Assembly (NCBI RefSeq): GCF_030053835.1
Contig: NZ_CP125655.1
Coordinates: 3,658,001 to 3,722,000 of the forward strand
Length of the DNA stretch: 64,000 nucleotides
Direction: 5' to 3'
Source: Cellulomonas sp. ES6
Lineage (GTDB): Bacteria > Actinomycetota > Actinomycetes > Actinomycetales > Cellulomonadaceae
Positions 21,784 to 29,810 of the stretch are shown here, in pieces. The translations under genes and the position numbers were made by a program. The notes beneath the pieces were generated by a model. That model saw nothing but the letters and a program-made list of their open reading frames with translations. It searched no databases and was not told the DNA's origin. The stretch's first letter is position 1; each line of letters begins with the position of its first letter.

Positions 21784-23369
21784 GCGGTCACCACCCGGTC
21801 GCACGCGGCCAGCAGCGCCGGGCTGCCCGTCACGACCAGGACGCCCTTGTCCGGCCGGGCGCGCAGGCCGGCGGCCAGCGCGACCTCCGTCACCGAGTCG
21901 ACCGCGGGGGCCGGCTCGTGCAGCACGAGGAACGGCTCGCGCCGGTGCAGGGCGCGGGCGAGCCGCACCCGGTCCCGCTGACCGCCGGACAGGTCGCTGC
22001 CCCCGGCACGCACGGGTGACCGGGCCCCGTCGGGCAGCAGGTCGAGCACGTCGTCCACGACGGCGGCACGCAGCAGGGCCGGGTCGAGCTCGCCGTCGCC
22101 CGCGACGACGCGGTCCAGAGGCCCGGCGAACAGGTGGGCGTCCCGCGGCGGCGCGTGCACGGCGTCGCGCAGCAGGGGCCCCAGGTCGGCCGCGCACACC
22201 CCGTCGAGCTGCGCCTGCCCCCGCGGGGCCGGGACGCGGGCACCGAGCACGTCGACGAGCCCGGCCGCGCCGGGCACGTCGGCGTGCACACCCACGAGCT
22301 CGCCGCGGCCGACCGTGACCTGCGTGCCCCCGACGCGGACCGTGAGCGTGCGCGGGTCGGCGGGCGGCGCCACCGCGGGCGGCGGCAGCACCGGCGGGGC
22401 GGTCAGCGCGTCGCAGAGCCGGGCGGCGCTGGCCCGTCGCTGCGCCAGGCTGACCACGAGGTGGCCGGTCTCCGTGATCGGCGTCTGCACGGTCTGCACC
22501 ACGCCGACGACGATGACGAGCTGCCCCACGGTGAGAGACCCGCGCAGCGCCAGCCACCCGGCCGCGAGGGCGACGACGCCGACCAGCACCCCGGAGGCCG
22601 CGGCGCTGCCGGCCGAGTACCACGCGGTGGCCCGCGCGGCACCGACGCGGGCGTCGAGCAGGGTGCGGCTGGTGCGCCGGTAGCGCCGTGCGGCGGCGGC
22701 GGAGGCGCCGAGCCCCTGGAGCACGCGCAGGCCGGCGACGAGGTCGGCCGCGAGCCCGGCGGTCTCGGCGGCCCGTGCCTGCTCCCGCTCGCTGCGCTGC
22801 TCGAGCGGCGCGGCGAGCCGGTGCATCCCCCAGACGGCGAGCGGGACGCCCGCCGTGAGCGCGAGGGCCAGCGGCGGCGAGACCGCCACGAGCGTCACCA
22901 CGGCCGTGACGATCGCCGCGGCGGCGGCGAGCTGACCGGCGAGCAGCCACGTGGTGCCGGCGACGCGCGCGGCGTCCGAGGTGGCGAGGGACAGCGTGGC
23001 ACCGGGGGTGCGCGCGGGGCCGCCGCGCTCGTCCAGCACGCGGCCCACCAGCCGCTGGCGCAGGTCGTGCTCCGCGCGCAGGTACGCGCGGGTGGTGGCG
23101 GTGAGCCCGAGCCGCCAGGAGAGGGTGAGCACGACGAACAGCGCGCCGGTCGCCGCCAGCCAGCCGGCCAGCGCCCGCGGGTCCCCGGGCAGCACGGCCC
23201 GGTCGACGGTGGCGCCGATGGCGACCGGCACCAGCATCTCCGCGACCTGGTGGCCCATGAGGCCCACCGTCCCGACCGCGACGGGACGGCGCTGGGCGGG
23301 CGCGGTCAGCGCCCGCAGCAGCAGGCGGCCGGGGGTGGTGCGGTCGTCGCGCGTGCTCGATCGGGTCAC
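21780..23369 (-). CDS. ABC transporter, fused membrane/ATPase half, degenerate nucleotide-binding domain
   Basis: 529 residues: exporter-type membrane domain (about 25-310) and a shortened ATPase domain. Where Walker A should be, the protein reads GVHADVPGAAG with no GKS/T. The Walker B aspartate is His484 (LVLHEP) and the switch-loop His is Gly515 (VVTGSPA). The signature LSGGQRDR (460-467) is perfect. It cannot hydrolyse ATP by itself but can complete the site of its partner (19930-21783). The GTG start has no ribosome-binding site; TACCTT lies exactly six bases upstream and overlaps an iron box, so the mRNA is probably leaderless and iron-controlled. Confidence 0.85.
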
Positions 23370-23375
23370 TCAGGG

Positions 23376-23391
23376 AAGGTAACCCTTACCT
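23376..23391 (-). promoter_or_regulatory. Iron box overlapping the -10 of the ABC half-transporter operon
   Basis: A perfect dyad AGGTAA-CCC-TTACCT (23377-23391) matches the core of the DtxR/IdeR iron box at 11 of 19 positions by my count. On the minus strand the hexamer TACCTT (23376-23381) lies six bases before the GTG at 23369, so a bound iron repressor would cover the -10. It may also affect the divergent araC-type gene, whose likely -10 TAGCGT is at 23410-23415. Confidence 0.65.
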
Positions 23392-23458
23392 GTGGTGGCC
23401 GGTGCGCGGTAGCGTGACCGACCGTGTCGCGTTCGGGACACCGCACCGGAGGGAAGCC

Positions 23459-24193
23459 GTGGACTACCGCCTCACGACGAACGTGTTCCCGCCCGCGGCG
23501 CCGGGTCGCTGGGCCCGGCACCACCACGAGGAGCACGAGCTGCTGTGGGGGGCGCGCGGGCTGCTGACGGTCGAGACCGACGACGGCTGGTTCGCCGTGC
23601 CCGCGACCGCCGGGCTGTGGATCCCGGCGGGGGTCTCGCACGCCGTGGAGTCCTCGGGCGGTACGGCGTTCTGCTGCACCTACCTGCGCGACGCCCCGCC
23701 CGCCCTCGGCGCCCGGACCGCCGCGGTGACCGTGCCGCCGGCGGTCGTCGAGCTGCTGCGGCTGCTGGCCGACGAGCCGCTCGCCGACGACGTGCGCCGG
23801 CGGTGCGAGGACGTCGTGCTGGACCTGCTGCGACCCGTCGAGGTGGCGCCGATGGTGCTGCCCATGCCCGAGGACCCCCGGCTGCTGGGCGTCGCCCGGG
23901 CGCTGCTGCGGCAGCCGCACGACGGCCGGTCCGTGCAGGCGTGGGCCGGGGGGCTCGCGATGAGCGTCCGGCACTTCTCCCGGCGGTTCGCGCACGAGAC
24001 CGGCATGACGTTCGACCAGTGGCGGCTGCACGCGCGCGTGCGGGTGGCGCTGGGCCTGCTGGCGCAGGGGGTGCCGGTCGCCGCGGTGGCCCGCCGGGTC
24101 GGCTACGCGAGCCCGAGTGCGTTCGTGCAGGCGTTCACCCGTGTCATGGGGCACACCCCGGGGTGGTACCAGGGCGGCGCCCGCTCGGCGTGA
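23459..24193 (+). CDS. AraC-family transcriptional regulator
   Basis: 244 residues: an N-terminal cupin-like sensor (about 10-95; RHHHEEHELLWGARG, then GLWIPAGVSHAVESS) and a C-terminal AraC double helix-turn-helix (about 150-240; MSVRHFSRRFAHETGMTFDQW and VARRVGYASPSAFVQAFTRVMGHTPGWY). The GTG at 23459 is set by GGAGGG; a longer reading from 23402 lacks a site. It sits between the ABC half-transporters and the iron-siderophore uptake genes. Like YbtA or PchR-type regulators it may activate uptake when the siderophore is present, which is inference. Confidence 0.88.
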   Translation: MDYRLTTNVFPPAAPGRWARHHHEEHELLWGARGLLTVETDDGWFAVPATAGLWIPAGVSHAVESSGGTAFCCTYLRDAPPALGARTAAVTVPPAVVELLRLLADEPLADDVRRRCEDVVLDLLRPVEVAPMVLPMPEDPRLLGVARALLRQPHDGRSVQAWAGGLAMSVRHFSRRFAHETGMTFDQWRLHARVRVALGLLAQGVPVAAVARRVGYASPSAFVQAFTRVMGHTPGWYQGGARSA

Positions 24194-24281
24194 CCGGCCG
24201 CGCGCGCGGGTGGTGGCCGAGCCGCGACACGGTGTGGCCGGTCGCCCGGCCGTCCGGGCGGTGGCGGCGCTCGCGACGCTC

Positions 24282-24300
24282 TTAGGCTAGGCAAGCCTTA
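24282..24300 (+). promoter_or_regulatory. DtxR/IdeR-type iron box upstream of the siderophore uptake operon
   Basis: The 19-mer TTAGGCTAGGCAAGCCTTA matches the DtxR/IdeR consensus TTAGGTTAGGCTAACCTAA at 15 of 19 positions by my count and has good dyad symmetry. It starts 71 bases before the ATG of the binding-protein gene and contains a TAGGCT hexamer (24283-24288) usable as a -10. This predicts repression of 24353-29291 by an iron-loaded DtxR-family protein. Confidence 0.8.
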
Positions 24301-24352
24301 CCTGCCGCGCCGGTCGGCCCTGCCCGCCGAGCGCCCGAGCGATCCGAGGACC

Positions 24353-25315
24353 ATGAGCACCCGTGCCTCCCGCGCGTCCGTCGCGCTGTCCCTGGCGTCC
24401 GTCCTGCTGCTGGCCGCCTGCTCCTCCGGCGGAGACGCCGTGGCGGAGTCCGCCCCGACGCCCACGACGACGGTCGTCGAGGACATGACCGGCGAGGTCG
24501 AGATCCCCACCGACCCGCAGGCCGCCCTCGGCATGTACACCACCGACGTCGACATCCTCCTCACCCTCGGCTTCCCGCTGGCCGCCTCGCAGCCGGTGCG
24601 CGACGAGGGCTACCAGACGTTCCCGTCGTTCTTCCCGCAGGAGGAGCTCGAGGGCGTCGAGACGTTCACGAACTTCCCCGAGTACAACTTCGAGGCGATC
24701 CTCGCCGCGCAGCCCGACTTCATCCTCAACGGCCTCGGGTACGACGCCGACGTGGTCGAGCGGCTGCCCCAGATCGCCCCGACGTACTCGTTCAACGGGT
24801 TCGACGGCAGCGACTGGCGGGACATCTTCCGCGCGACCGCCGCGCAGCTCGGCCGCGAGGAGCAGGCGCAGGCGTGGTTCGACGCCTACGAGGCGCGCGT
24901 CGCCGAGGTGAAGGCCGAGCTCGACGCGCGCGACGTGCACCCGGTCGTCGGCCCGGTCGACTACTGGGACGGCCAGGTCTCGGTGTCCTGCTACGGCGTC
25001 CCGTGCCTCGTGCTGCGCGACCTGGGCGTGGAGATCACCCCGTTGGCGACCGCCGAGGGAACGAGCCTCAGCCCGGAGCAGCTGTCGCAGCTGGCCGGCA
25101 TCGACGTGTTCCTCACCTCCGCCGCCCCCGCCGGGGACGGCACCTTCCCGGACGTGTTCGAGCCCGTCGCCGCGAACCCGCTGTGGCAGGCGCTGCCCGC
25201 CGTGCAGGACGGGCAGATCCACACCGGCGACATGGAGATGCTCTACGGCTCGCCGAGCGGCCACATGGCCTACCTCGAGTTCGTCGCCGGAGCCCTGCTG
25301 GGTGACGACGCGTGA
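24353..25315 (+). CDS. Iron-siderophore ABC transporter substrate-binding lipoprotein
   Basis: 320 residues. Signal peptide with lipobox LLAAC and Cys23, then a FepB/FhuD-type binding fold: ALGMYTTDVDILLTLGFPLA, FNFEAILAAQPDFIL-like segment NFEAILAAQPDFILNGLG, and IAPTYSFNGFDGSDWRDIFR. It should capture a ferric-siderophore outside the membrane and pass it to the two FecCD permeases encoded downstream. ATG start with GAGGA upstream. First gene of a five-gene coupled operon under the iron box at 24282. Confidence 0.92.
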   Translation: MSTRASRASVALSLASVLLLAACSSGGDAVAESAPTPTTTVVEDMTGEVEIPTDPQAALGMYTTDVDILLTLGFPLAASQPVRDEGYQTFPSFFPQEELEGVETFTNFPEYNFEAILAAQPDFILNGLGYDADVVERLPQIAPTYSFNGFDGSDWRDIFRATAAQLGREEQAQAWFDAYEARVAEVKAELDARDVHPVVGPVDYWDGQVSVSCYGVPCLVLRDLGVEITPLATAEGTSLSPEQLSQLAGIDVFLTSAAPAGDGTFPDVFEPVAANPLWQALPAVQDGQIHTGDMEMLYGSPSGHMAYLEFVAGALLGDDA

Positions 25316-26211
25316 CCGCCGGCCCCGTGACGACGGCCCGCATCCGCCGGGCCGTCGTCACGTCCGTGCACCGGCTCAGCCCCGGCATGGTCCGGGTGAC
25401 CTTCGGCGGGGACGACCTGCTCGACCTGGTCAGCACCGGCGTCGGGGACGAGTACGTCCGGCTGTTCTTCCCGCGCCCGGGGGAGACGGACGTCGTCATG
25501 CCGTCCGTGTCGGGCGACTCCTGGGAGTACCCCGAGGGCGTCGAGCCCGGCCCGATGCGGACGTACACGATCCGCGACCTCCCGGAGCCGGGCGTGCTGG
25601 TCATCGACTTCGTGGTGCACGAGGGCGGGGTCGCCGCGGCGTGGGCGCTCGCGGCCCGCCCCGGGGACGTCCTCGCGCTCAACCCGCCGCGCGGGCTGTA
25701 CGAGCCGCCGGCCGACGCCACCTGGCAGCTGCTGCTCGCGGACGCGACCGGTCTCCCCGCGCTCGCGCGGCTGCTGGAGCAGGCGCCCGCGACCCTGCGC
25801 ACCCGGGCCGTCGTGCAGGTCGCGCAGGAGGACCACCGGTTCGACCTCGAGGTGCCCGACGGGACCGAGGTGGTGTGGGTCGTCGGCGGCAACGGGCACG
25901 GGCCGTGCCGGCTGCTCGACGTGCTCCGCGCCACCCCGCTGCCCCCGGGGCCGGGGTACGTCTGGTTCGCCGGCGAGACCCGGGTGCAGCGCGCCGTCCG
26001 CAAGCACCTGCGGCACGGGCTGGGCCTGCCCGGGACCGCGTACAAGACCGTCGGGTACTGGACGGACCGGCAGGAGGAGTGGGTCGAGACCTGGGAGGGA
26101 CTCGGCCCGGACGTCCGCGCGCGGCTCGACGCCCTGTGGGCGGACGAGACCCGGGACCTCGAGGCGGTCGCCGACGACGTGGACGCCCTGTTCGCGTCGG
26201 TGGGGCTGTGA
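25312..26211 (+). CDS. Siderophore-interacting protein (FAD/NAD(P)H ferric-siderophore reductase)
   Basis: 299 residues of the ViuB/YqjH SIP family. The FAD-binding motif MRTYTIRD (about 83-90), the following VHEGGVAAAWALAARPGDVL and the C-terminal YVWFAGETRVQRAVRKHLRHGLGL, then KTVGYWTDRQEE, are characteristic. It releases iron in the cytoplasm by reducing the ferric-siderophore. GTG start overlaps the binding-protein stop by four bases. Having its own reductase in the operon implies that the siderophore is reused or is not hydrolysed. Confidence 0.92.
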   Translation: MTAGPVTTARIRRAVVTSVHRLSPGMVRVTFGGDDLLDLVSTGVGDEYVRLFFPRPGETDVVMPSVSGDSWEYPEGVEPGPMRTYTIRDLPEPGVLVIDFVVHEGGVAAAWALAARPGDVLALNPPRGLYEPPADATWQLLLADATGLPALARLLEQAPATLRTRAVVQVAQEDHRFDLEVPDGTEVVWVVGGNGHGPCRLLDVLRATPLPPGPGYVWFAGETRVQRAVRKHLRHGLGLPGTAYKTVGYWTDRQEEWVETWEGLGPDVRARLDALWADETRDLEAVADDVDALFASVGL

Positions 26212-26221
26212 GCGCCGCGCG

Positions 26222-27283
26222 ATGACGACCGCAGCCCCGCTCGCGCCGGCACCGCCCGTCGGCCCGCCCGCCGTCGCCGCCCCGCACGCCGTCCGCCGGG
26301 TCGCCTGGCTGGCGGGCGGCGTCGTCCTGCTGCTGCTCGCGCTGCTGGCGAGCCTGGCGCTCGGCGCGCGACCTGTGGGGCTCGGTGACGTGCTCGGCGC
26401 GCTGACGCGGTTCGACCCGGCGGTCGAGAACCAGGTGGTCGTGCACGACCTGCGGCTGCCCCGGACGGTCGTCGGGCTCGGGGTCGGCGCCGCGCTGGGC
26501 CTCGCGGGCGCGCTGATCCAGGGCCTGACCCGGAACCCGCTCGCGGACCCGGGGATCCTCGGCGTCAACGCGGGGGCGTCGTTCGCCGTCGTGCTGGGGG
26601 CCGCGCTGCTCGGCCTCACCCACATCACGCAGTACGTCTGGCTCGCGTTCGCCGGGGCGGTCCTCGCGACGGTGGTCGTCTACCTCATCGGCTCGGCCGG
26701 CCGCGGCGGGGCCACCCCGGTGCGGCTGACGCTGGCCGGCATGGCGCTCGGCGCGGTGCTCCAGGGCGTCGCGTCCGGGATCACGCTGCTGCGGCCCCGC
26801 GTCTTCGACTCGATGCGGCACTGGGAGGCGGGGTCGCTGGCGGCGGCCTCGTGGGGGACGTTCCGCGCCGTCGGGGCGTTCCTCGTCGCCGGCGCCGTCA
26901 TCGCGCTGGCGTGCGCCCGGCCCCTGAACGCCGTCGCGCTCGGCGACGACCTGGCCCGCACGCTCGGCACCAGGGTCGGGCTGCTCCGGGTCGCGGTCGT
27001 CGCGGCGGTGACGCTGCTGTGCGGAGCGGCGACCGCGGCGGCCGGGCCGATCGCCTTCGTGGGCCTGATGGTGCCGCACGTCGCACGCTGGCTCGTCGGA
27101 CCGGACCAGCGGTGGCTGCTGCCGCTCACCCTGCTGCTCGCGCCCGCGCTGCTGCTGGTCAGCGACGTCGTCGGTCGGCTGGTGCTCGCGCCCGCGGAGG
27201 TGCAGGTCGCCCTGGTCACGGCCGCGATCGGGGCGCCGGTGCTGATCGCGCTCGTGCGGCGCCGGAACGCGAGCACGCTGTGA
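26222..27283 (+). CDS. FecCD-family iron-siderophore ABC permease
   Basis: 353 residues with about nine or ten membrane segments. Family signatures: DLRLPRTVVGLGVGAALGLAGALIQGLTRNPLADPGILGVNAGAS region and the C-terminal AAAGPIAFVGLMVPHVARWLVG, which contains the coupling helix. It forms half of the channel together with the next protein. ATG at 26222, ten bases after the SIP stop. The N-terminal 25 residues are Ala/Pro-rich. Confidence 0.93.
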   Translation: MTTAAPLAPAPPVGPPAVAAPHAVRRVAWLAGGVVLLLLALLASLALGARPVGLGDVLGALTRFDPAVENQVVVHDLRLPRTVVGLGVGAALGLAGALIQGLTRNPLADPGILGVNAGASFAVVLGAALLGLTHITQYVWLAFAGAVLATVVVYLIGSAGRGGATPVRLTLAGMALGAVLQGVASGITLLRPRVFDSMRHWEAGSLAAASWGTFRAVGAFLVAGAVIALACARPLNAVALGDDLARTLGTRVGLLRVAVVAAVTLLCGAATAAAGPIAFVGLMVPHVARWLVGPDQRWLLPLTLLLAPALLLVSDVVGRLVLAPAEVQVALVTAAIGAPVLIALVRRRNASTL

Positions 27284-28374
27284 CCGCCGCACCGCTGCGC
27301 CGTCCGGGCCCGCCCGGCCCCGCTCCCGCGCTCGACCTCGGCCCCGGGCAGCGCGTGTGGCGGACCCGCGGCGACGCGCTGTCCGTGCGGGTCGGTGCGC
27401 GCCCGGTGGTCGTCACCGCGGCGCTGGCGCTCGCCGCGCTCGCGGTCGCCGTGCCGGCCCTCGCCCTGGGCGACTTCCGCGTCCCCGTCCCGGACGTCCT
27501 GCGCGCCCTGACCGGCGCGCTCGACGGTCCCGCGCGCACCGTCGTCGTGGACTGGCGGCTGCCCCGCGTCCTGCTCGCGCTGCTGCTCGGCGCGGCGCTC
27601 GGGATGAGCGGGGCGATCTTCCAGTCCCTCACCCGCAACCCGCTCGGGTCGCCCGACGTCATCGGCTTCGGCTCGGGCGCGTACACCGGCGCGCTGCTCG
27701 TCATGCTGCTGGGCGGGGGCGGCTGGGGAGCGGTGGCGACGGGCTCGCTCGCCGGGGGTCTGGGCACCGCGGCGCTCGTGTACGTGCTCGCGTACCGGGG
27801 CGGGGTGCAGGGCTTCCGGCTGATCGTCGTCGGCATCGGCGTCAGCTCCGTGCTCGCCTCGGTGAACACGTGGCTGATCCTCAAGGCCGACCTCCAGCTC
27901 GCGATGACGGCCGCGGTCTGGGGCGCCGGCAGCCTCAACGCGGCCGGGTGGACGCACGTGGGACCGACGGTGCTCGCGCTCGCCGTCATCGTCCCGGTGC
28001 TCGTCCTCCTGTCCCGGCGGGCCGACCTGCTCGAGATGGGTGACGACACCGCGCACGCCCTCGGCGTCGCGCCCGAGCGCACCCGGCTCGCACTGGTCGT
28101 CGTCGGCGTCGCGCTCACCGCCCTGTGCACGGCGGTCGCCGGGCCGATCGCCTTCGTCGCGCTCGCCGCCCCGCAGCTCGCTCGGCGGCTGACCCGCGGC
28201 ACCGGCGCCGGGCTCGCGTCCGCCGCCGCCATGGGCGCGCTGCTGCTCGTCACGTCCGATGTGATCGCGCAGCGCGCGTTCGCACCCACCCAGCTCCCGG
28301 TGGGGGTGGTGACCGTCAGCATCGGCGGCGCCTACCTCGTCGGGCTGCTCGTCCGAGAGGCCCGCCGCCAGTGA
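27280..28374 (+). CDS. FecCD-family iron-siderophore ABC permease
   Basis: 364 residues, paralogous to the previous gene. WRLPRVLLALLLGAALGMSG, FQSLTRNPLGSPDVIGFGSG, and AVAGPIAFVALAAPQLARRLT near the C-terminus are the family hallmarks; about nine membrane segments. GTG start overlaps the upstream stop by four bases, which favours equal production of the two channel halves. Confidence 0.93.
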   Translation: MTAAPLRRPGPPGPAPALDLGPGQRVWRTRGDALSVRVGARPVVVTAALALAALAVAVPALALGDFRVPVPDVLRALTGALDGPARTVVVDWRLPRVLLALLLGAALGMSGAIFQSLTRNPLGSPDVIGFGSGAYTGALLVMLLGGGGWGAVATGSLAGGLGTAALVYVLAYRGGVQGFRLIVVGIGVSSVLASVNTWLILKADLQLAMTAAVWGAGSLNAAGWTHVGPTVLALAVIVPVLVLLSRRADLLEMGDDTAHALGVAPERTRLALVVVGVALTALCTAVAGPIAFVALAAPQLARRLTRGTGAGLASAAAMGALLLVTSDVIAQRAFAPTQLPVGVVTVSIGGAYLVGLLVREARRQ

Positions 28375-29291
28375 CCGCCGCCCACCCGACCCGCCCCGGC
28401 GTGACGCCGGCCGCCGCCGCGCCTGCCCCCGCGGCCACCGCCGCCCCCGCGGCCACCGCCGCGCCCGCCCCCGCGGCCACCGCCGCCCCCGGCGGCACCG
28501 CGGTCGCCGCACGGCTGCGGGCCGCCGACCTCACGCTCGCCTACGGCGACCGCACCGTCGTCCGTGGTCTCGACCTGGTGGTCCCCGAGGGCGAGCTGAC
28601 GGTGGTGGTGGGGCCCAACGCGTGCGGCAAGTCCACGGTGCTGCGCGCGCTGGCCCGGCTGCTGCGACCCGCCACCGGGACCGTGCTGCTCGACGGCCGG
28701 TCGCTGCGCGAGCTCGGGAGCAAGGAGCTCGCCCGGACGCTCGGGCTGCTGCCGCAGACGTCGACGGCGCCGTCGGGGATCACGGTCGCCGACCTGGTGA
28801 CCCGCGGTCGCTACCCGCACCAGCGCCTCGGCCGCCAGCTGTCCCGCGAGGACGCCGACGCCGTCGAGCGGGCTCTGGCGGCGACCGGCATCGCCGACCT
28901 GGCCGCGCGTCCCGTCGAGGAGCTCTCGGGCGGGCAGCGGCAGCGGGTCTGGGTGGCGATGGTGCTGGCGCAGGAGACCGGGACCCTGCTGCTCGACGAG
29001 CCGACCACGTTCCTCGACATCACCCACCAGTACGACCTGCTGGAGCTGTTCGTCGACCTGCACCGCGCGGGCCGCACGGTGGTGGCCGTCCTGCACGACC
29101 TCAACCAGGCGTGCCGCTACGGGACGCACCTCGTGGCGATGCGGGACGGCGCCGTCGTCGCGCAGGGGGCGCCCGCCGACGTCGTGACCCCCGCGATGGT
29201 GCGGGAGGTGTTCGGGCTGGAGGCGATGGTGGTGCCGGACCCCGCCGTGGGGACCCCGATGGTGGTGCCGCTCGGGCGACCCCGGCGCTGA
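28371..29291 (+). CDS. Iron-siderophore ABC transporter ATP-binding protein (FecE/FepC-like)
   Basis: 306 residues. After an Ala/Pro/Thr-rich head (about 1-45) come Walker A GPNACGKST, Q-loop LLPQTSTAPSGITVADLVTRG, signature LSGGQRQR, Walker B LLLDEPTTFLDITHQYDLLEL and switch His in AVLHDLNQACRYG. DEPTTFLDITHQ is diagnostic for siderophore/B12 importer ATPases. The head is encoded by an 18-base tandem repeat and is unusual for the family; an internal start is possible, but none has a clear ribosome-binding site. The GTG overlaps the permease stop by four bases. Confidence 0.93.
   Translation: MTAAHPTRPGVTPAAAAPAPAATAAPAATAAPAPAATAAPGGTAVAARLRAADLTLAYGDRTVVRGLDLVVPEGELTVVVGPNACGKSTVLRALARLLRPATGTVLLDGRSLRELGSKELARTLGLLPQTSTAPSGITVADLVTRGRYPHQRLGRQLSREDADAVERALAATGIADLAARPVEELSGGQRQRVWVAMVLAQETGTLLLDEPTTFLDITHQYDLLELFVDLHRAGRTVVAVLHDLNQACRYGTHLVAMRDGAVVAQGAPADVVTPAMVREVFGLEAMVVPDPAVGTPMVVPLGRPRR
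28425..28500 (+). repeat. 18-base tandem repeat in the FecE-like gene
   Basis: Three identical copies of an 18-mer with core CCCGCGGCCACCGCC start at 28425, 28443 and 28467 (six extra bases before the third), followed by a decayed copy. They encode an APAATA-type linker. Length variation between strains would stay in frame. Confidence 0.8.
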
Positions 29292-29301
29292 CCGGCGCGC
29301 T

Positions 29302-29742
29302 TCAGCAGGGGTCGGCGTCGTCCACGAGGCGGTGCAGCAGGCGCAGCAGCTCGGCCTGCTCGCCGGGCTCCAGGCGCGCGAGCAGCTCCTCGGCGTGCCG
29401 CCGGCGCTGCCGGTCCGCCTCGGCGAGCACCGCCCGGCCCTCGGCGGTCACGGCGACCAGGGTGGCGCGGCGGTCGGTGGGGTCGGGCAGGCGCTCGACG
29501 AGCCCGGCCGCCTCGAGGTCGTCGACGAGCGAGGTCACGGACCTCGGGACGATGTCCAGCGCGGCCGCGAGGGTGGTCTGCCGCTGGGGCTCCGGGGTGC
29601 GGGCGGCCGTGCGGAGCAGCCGGTGCCGGGCGGGGCTGAGGTCCACGCGCTCGCGCACGTCCCGCCGCATGGTGTGCAGGGTGCGGCGCAGCAGCCAGAA
29701 CAGCTCGTCGCCGGGGTGCGGGGCCTCGCCGGGCAGCGTCAT
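29302..29742 (-). CDS. MarR-family transcriptional regulator
   Basis: 146 residues with the MarR winged helix: LSPARHRLLRTAARTP, QTTLAAALDIVPRSVTSLVDDLEAAGLVERLPDPTDRRATLVAVT, the DPTDRR wing being diagnostic. It should dimerise and repress its own gene and the divergent ABC exporter. I chose the ATG at 29742, which has TATCGT exactly six bases upstream (leaderless pattern); an ATG at 29769 lies inside the operator. The ligand is unknown. Confidence 0.9.
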   Translation of the reverse strand: MTLPGEAPHPGDELFWLLRRTLHTMRRDVRERVDLSPARHRLLRTAARTPEPQRQTTLAAALDIVPRSVTSLVDDLEAAGLVERLPDPTDRRATLVAVTAEGRAVLAEADRQRRRHAEELLARLEPGEQAELLRLLHRLVDDADPC

Positions 29743-29748
29743 GCCCCC

Positions 29749-29754
29749 ACGATA
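29749..29754 (-). promoter_or_regulatory. marR -10 (leaderless)
   Basis: TATCGT on the minus strand, six bases before the ATG at 29742. Confidence 0.55.
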
Positions 29755-29768
29755 GCGAGTCCGCCACA

Positions 29769-29787
29769 TAGAGAGGTATCCTCACTA
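29769..29787. promoter_or_regulatory. Putative MarR operator between marR and the ABC exporter
   Basis: A 19-base dyad TAGAGAGG-TAT-CCTCACTA with seven of eight arm positions paired. It contains TATCCT (29777-29782), a good -10 for the plus-strand exporter, and covers the -35 region of the minus-strand marR promoter (-10 at 29749-29754). One bound dimer could therefore shut both genes. Confidence 0.6.
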
Positions 29788-29810
29788 AAGTTCGACACCC
29801 CGGAGGCCCC

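Noticed and set aside
29743-29769. ATG at 29769 as the marR start
   Set aside because: It falls inside the dyad operator, and the 29742 ATG has the leaderless promoter spacing and normal MarR length.
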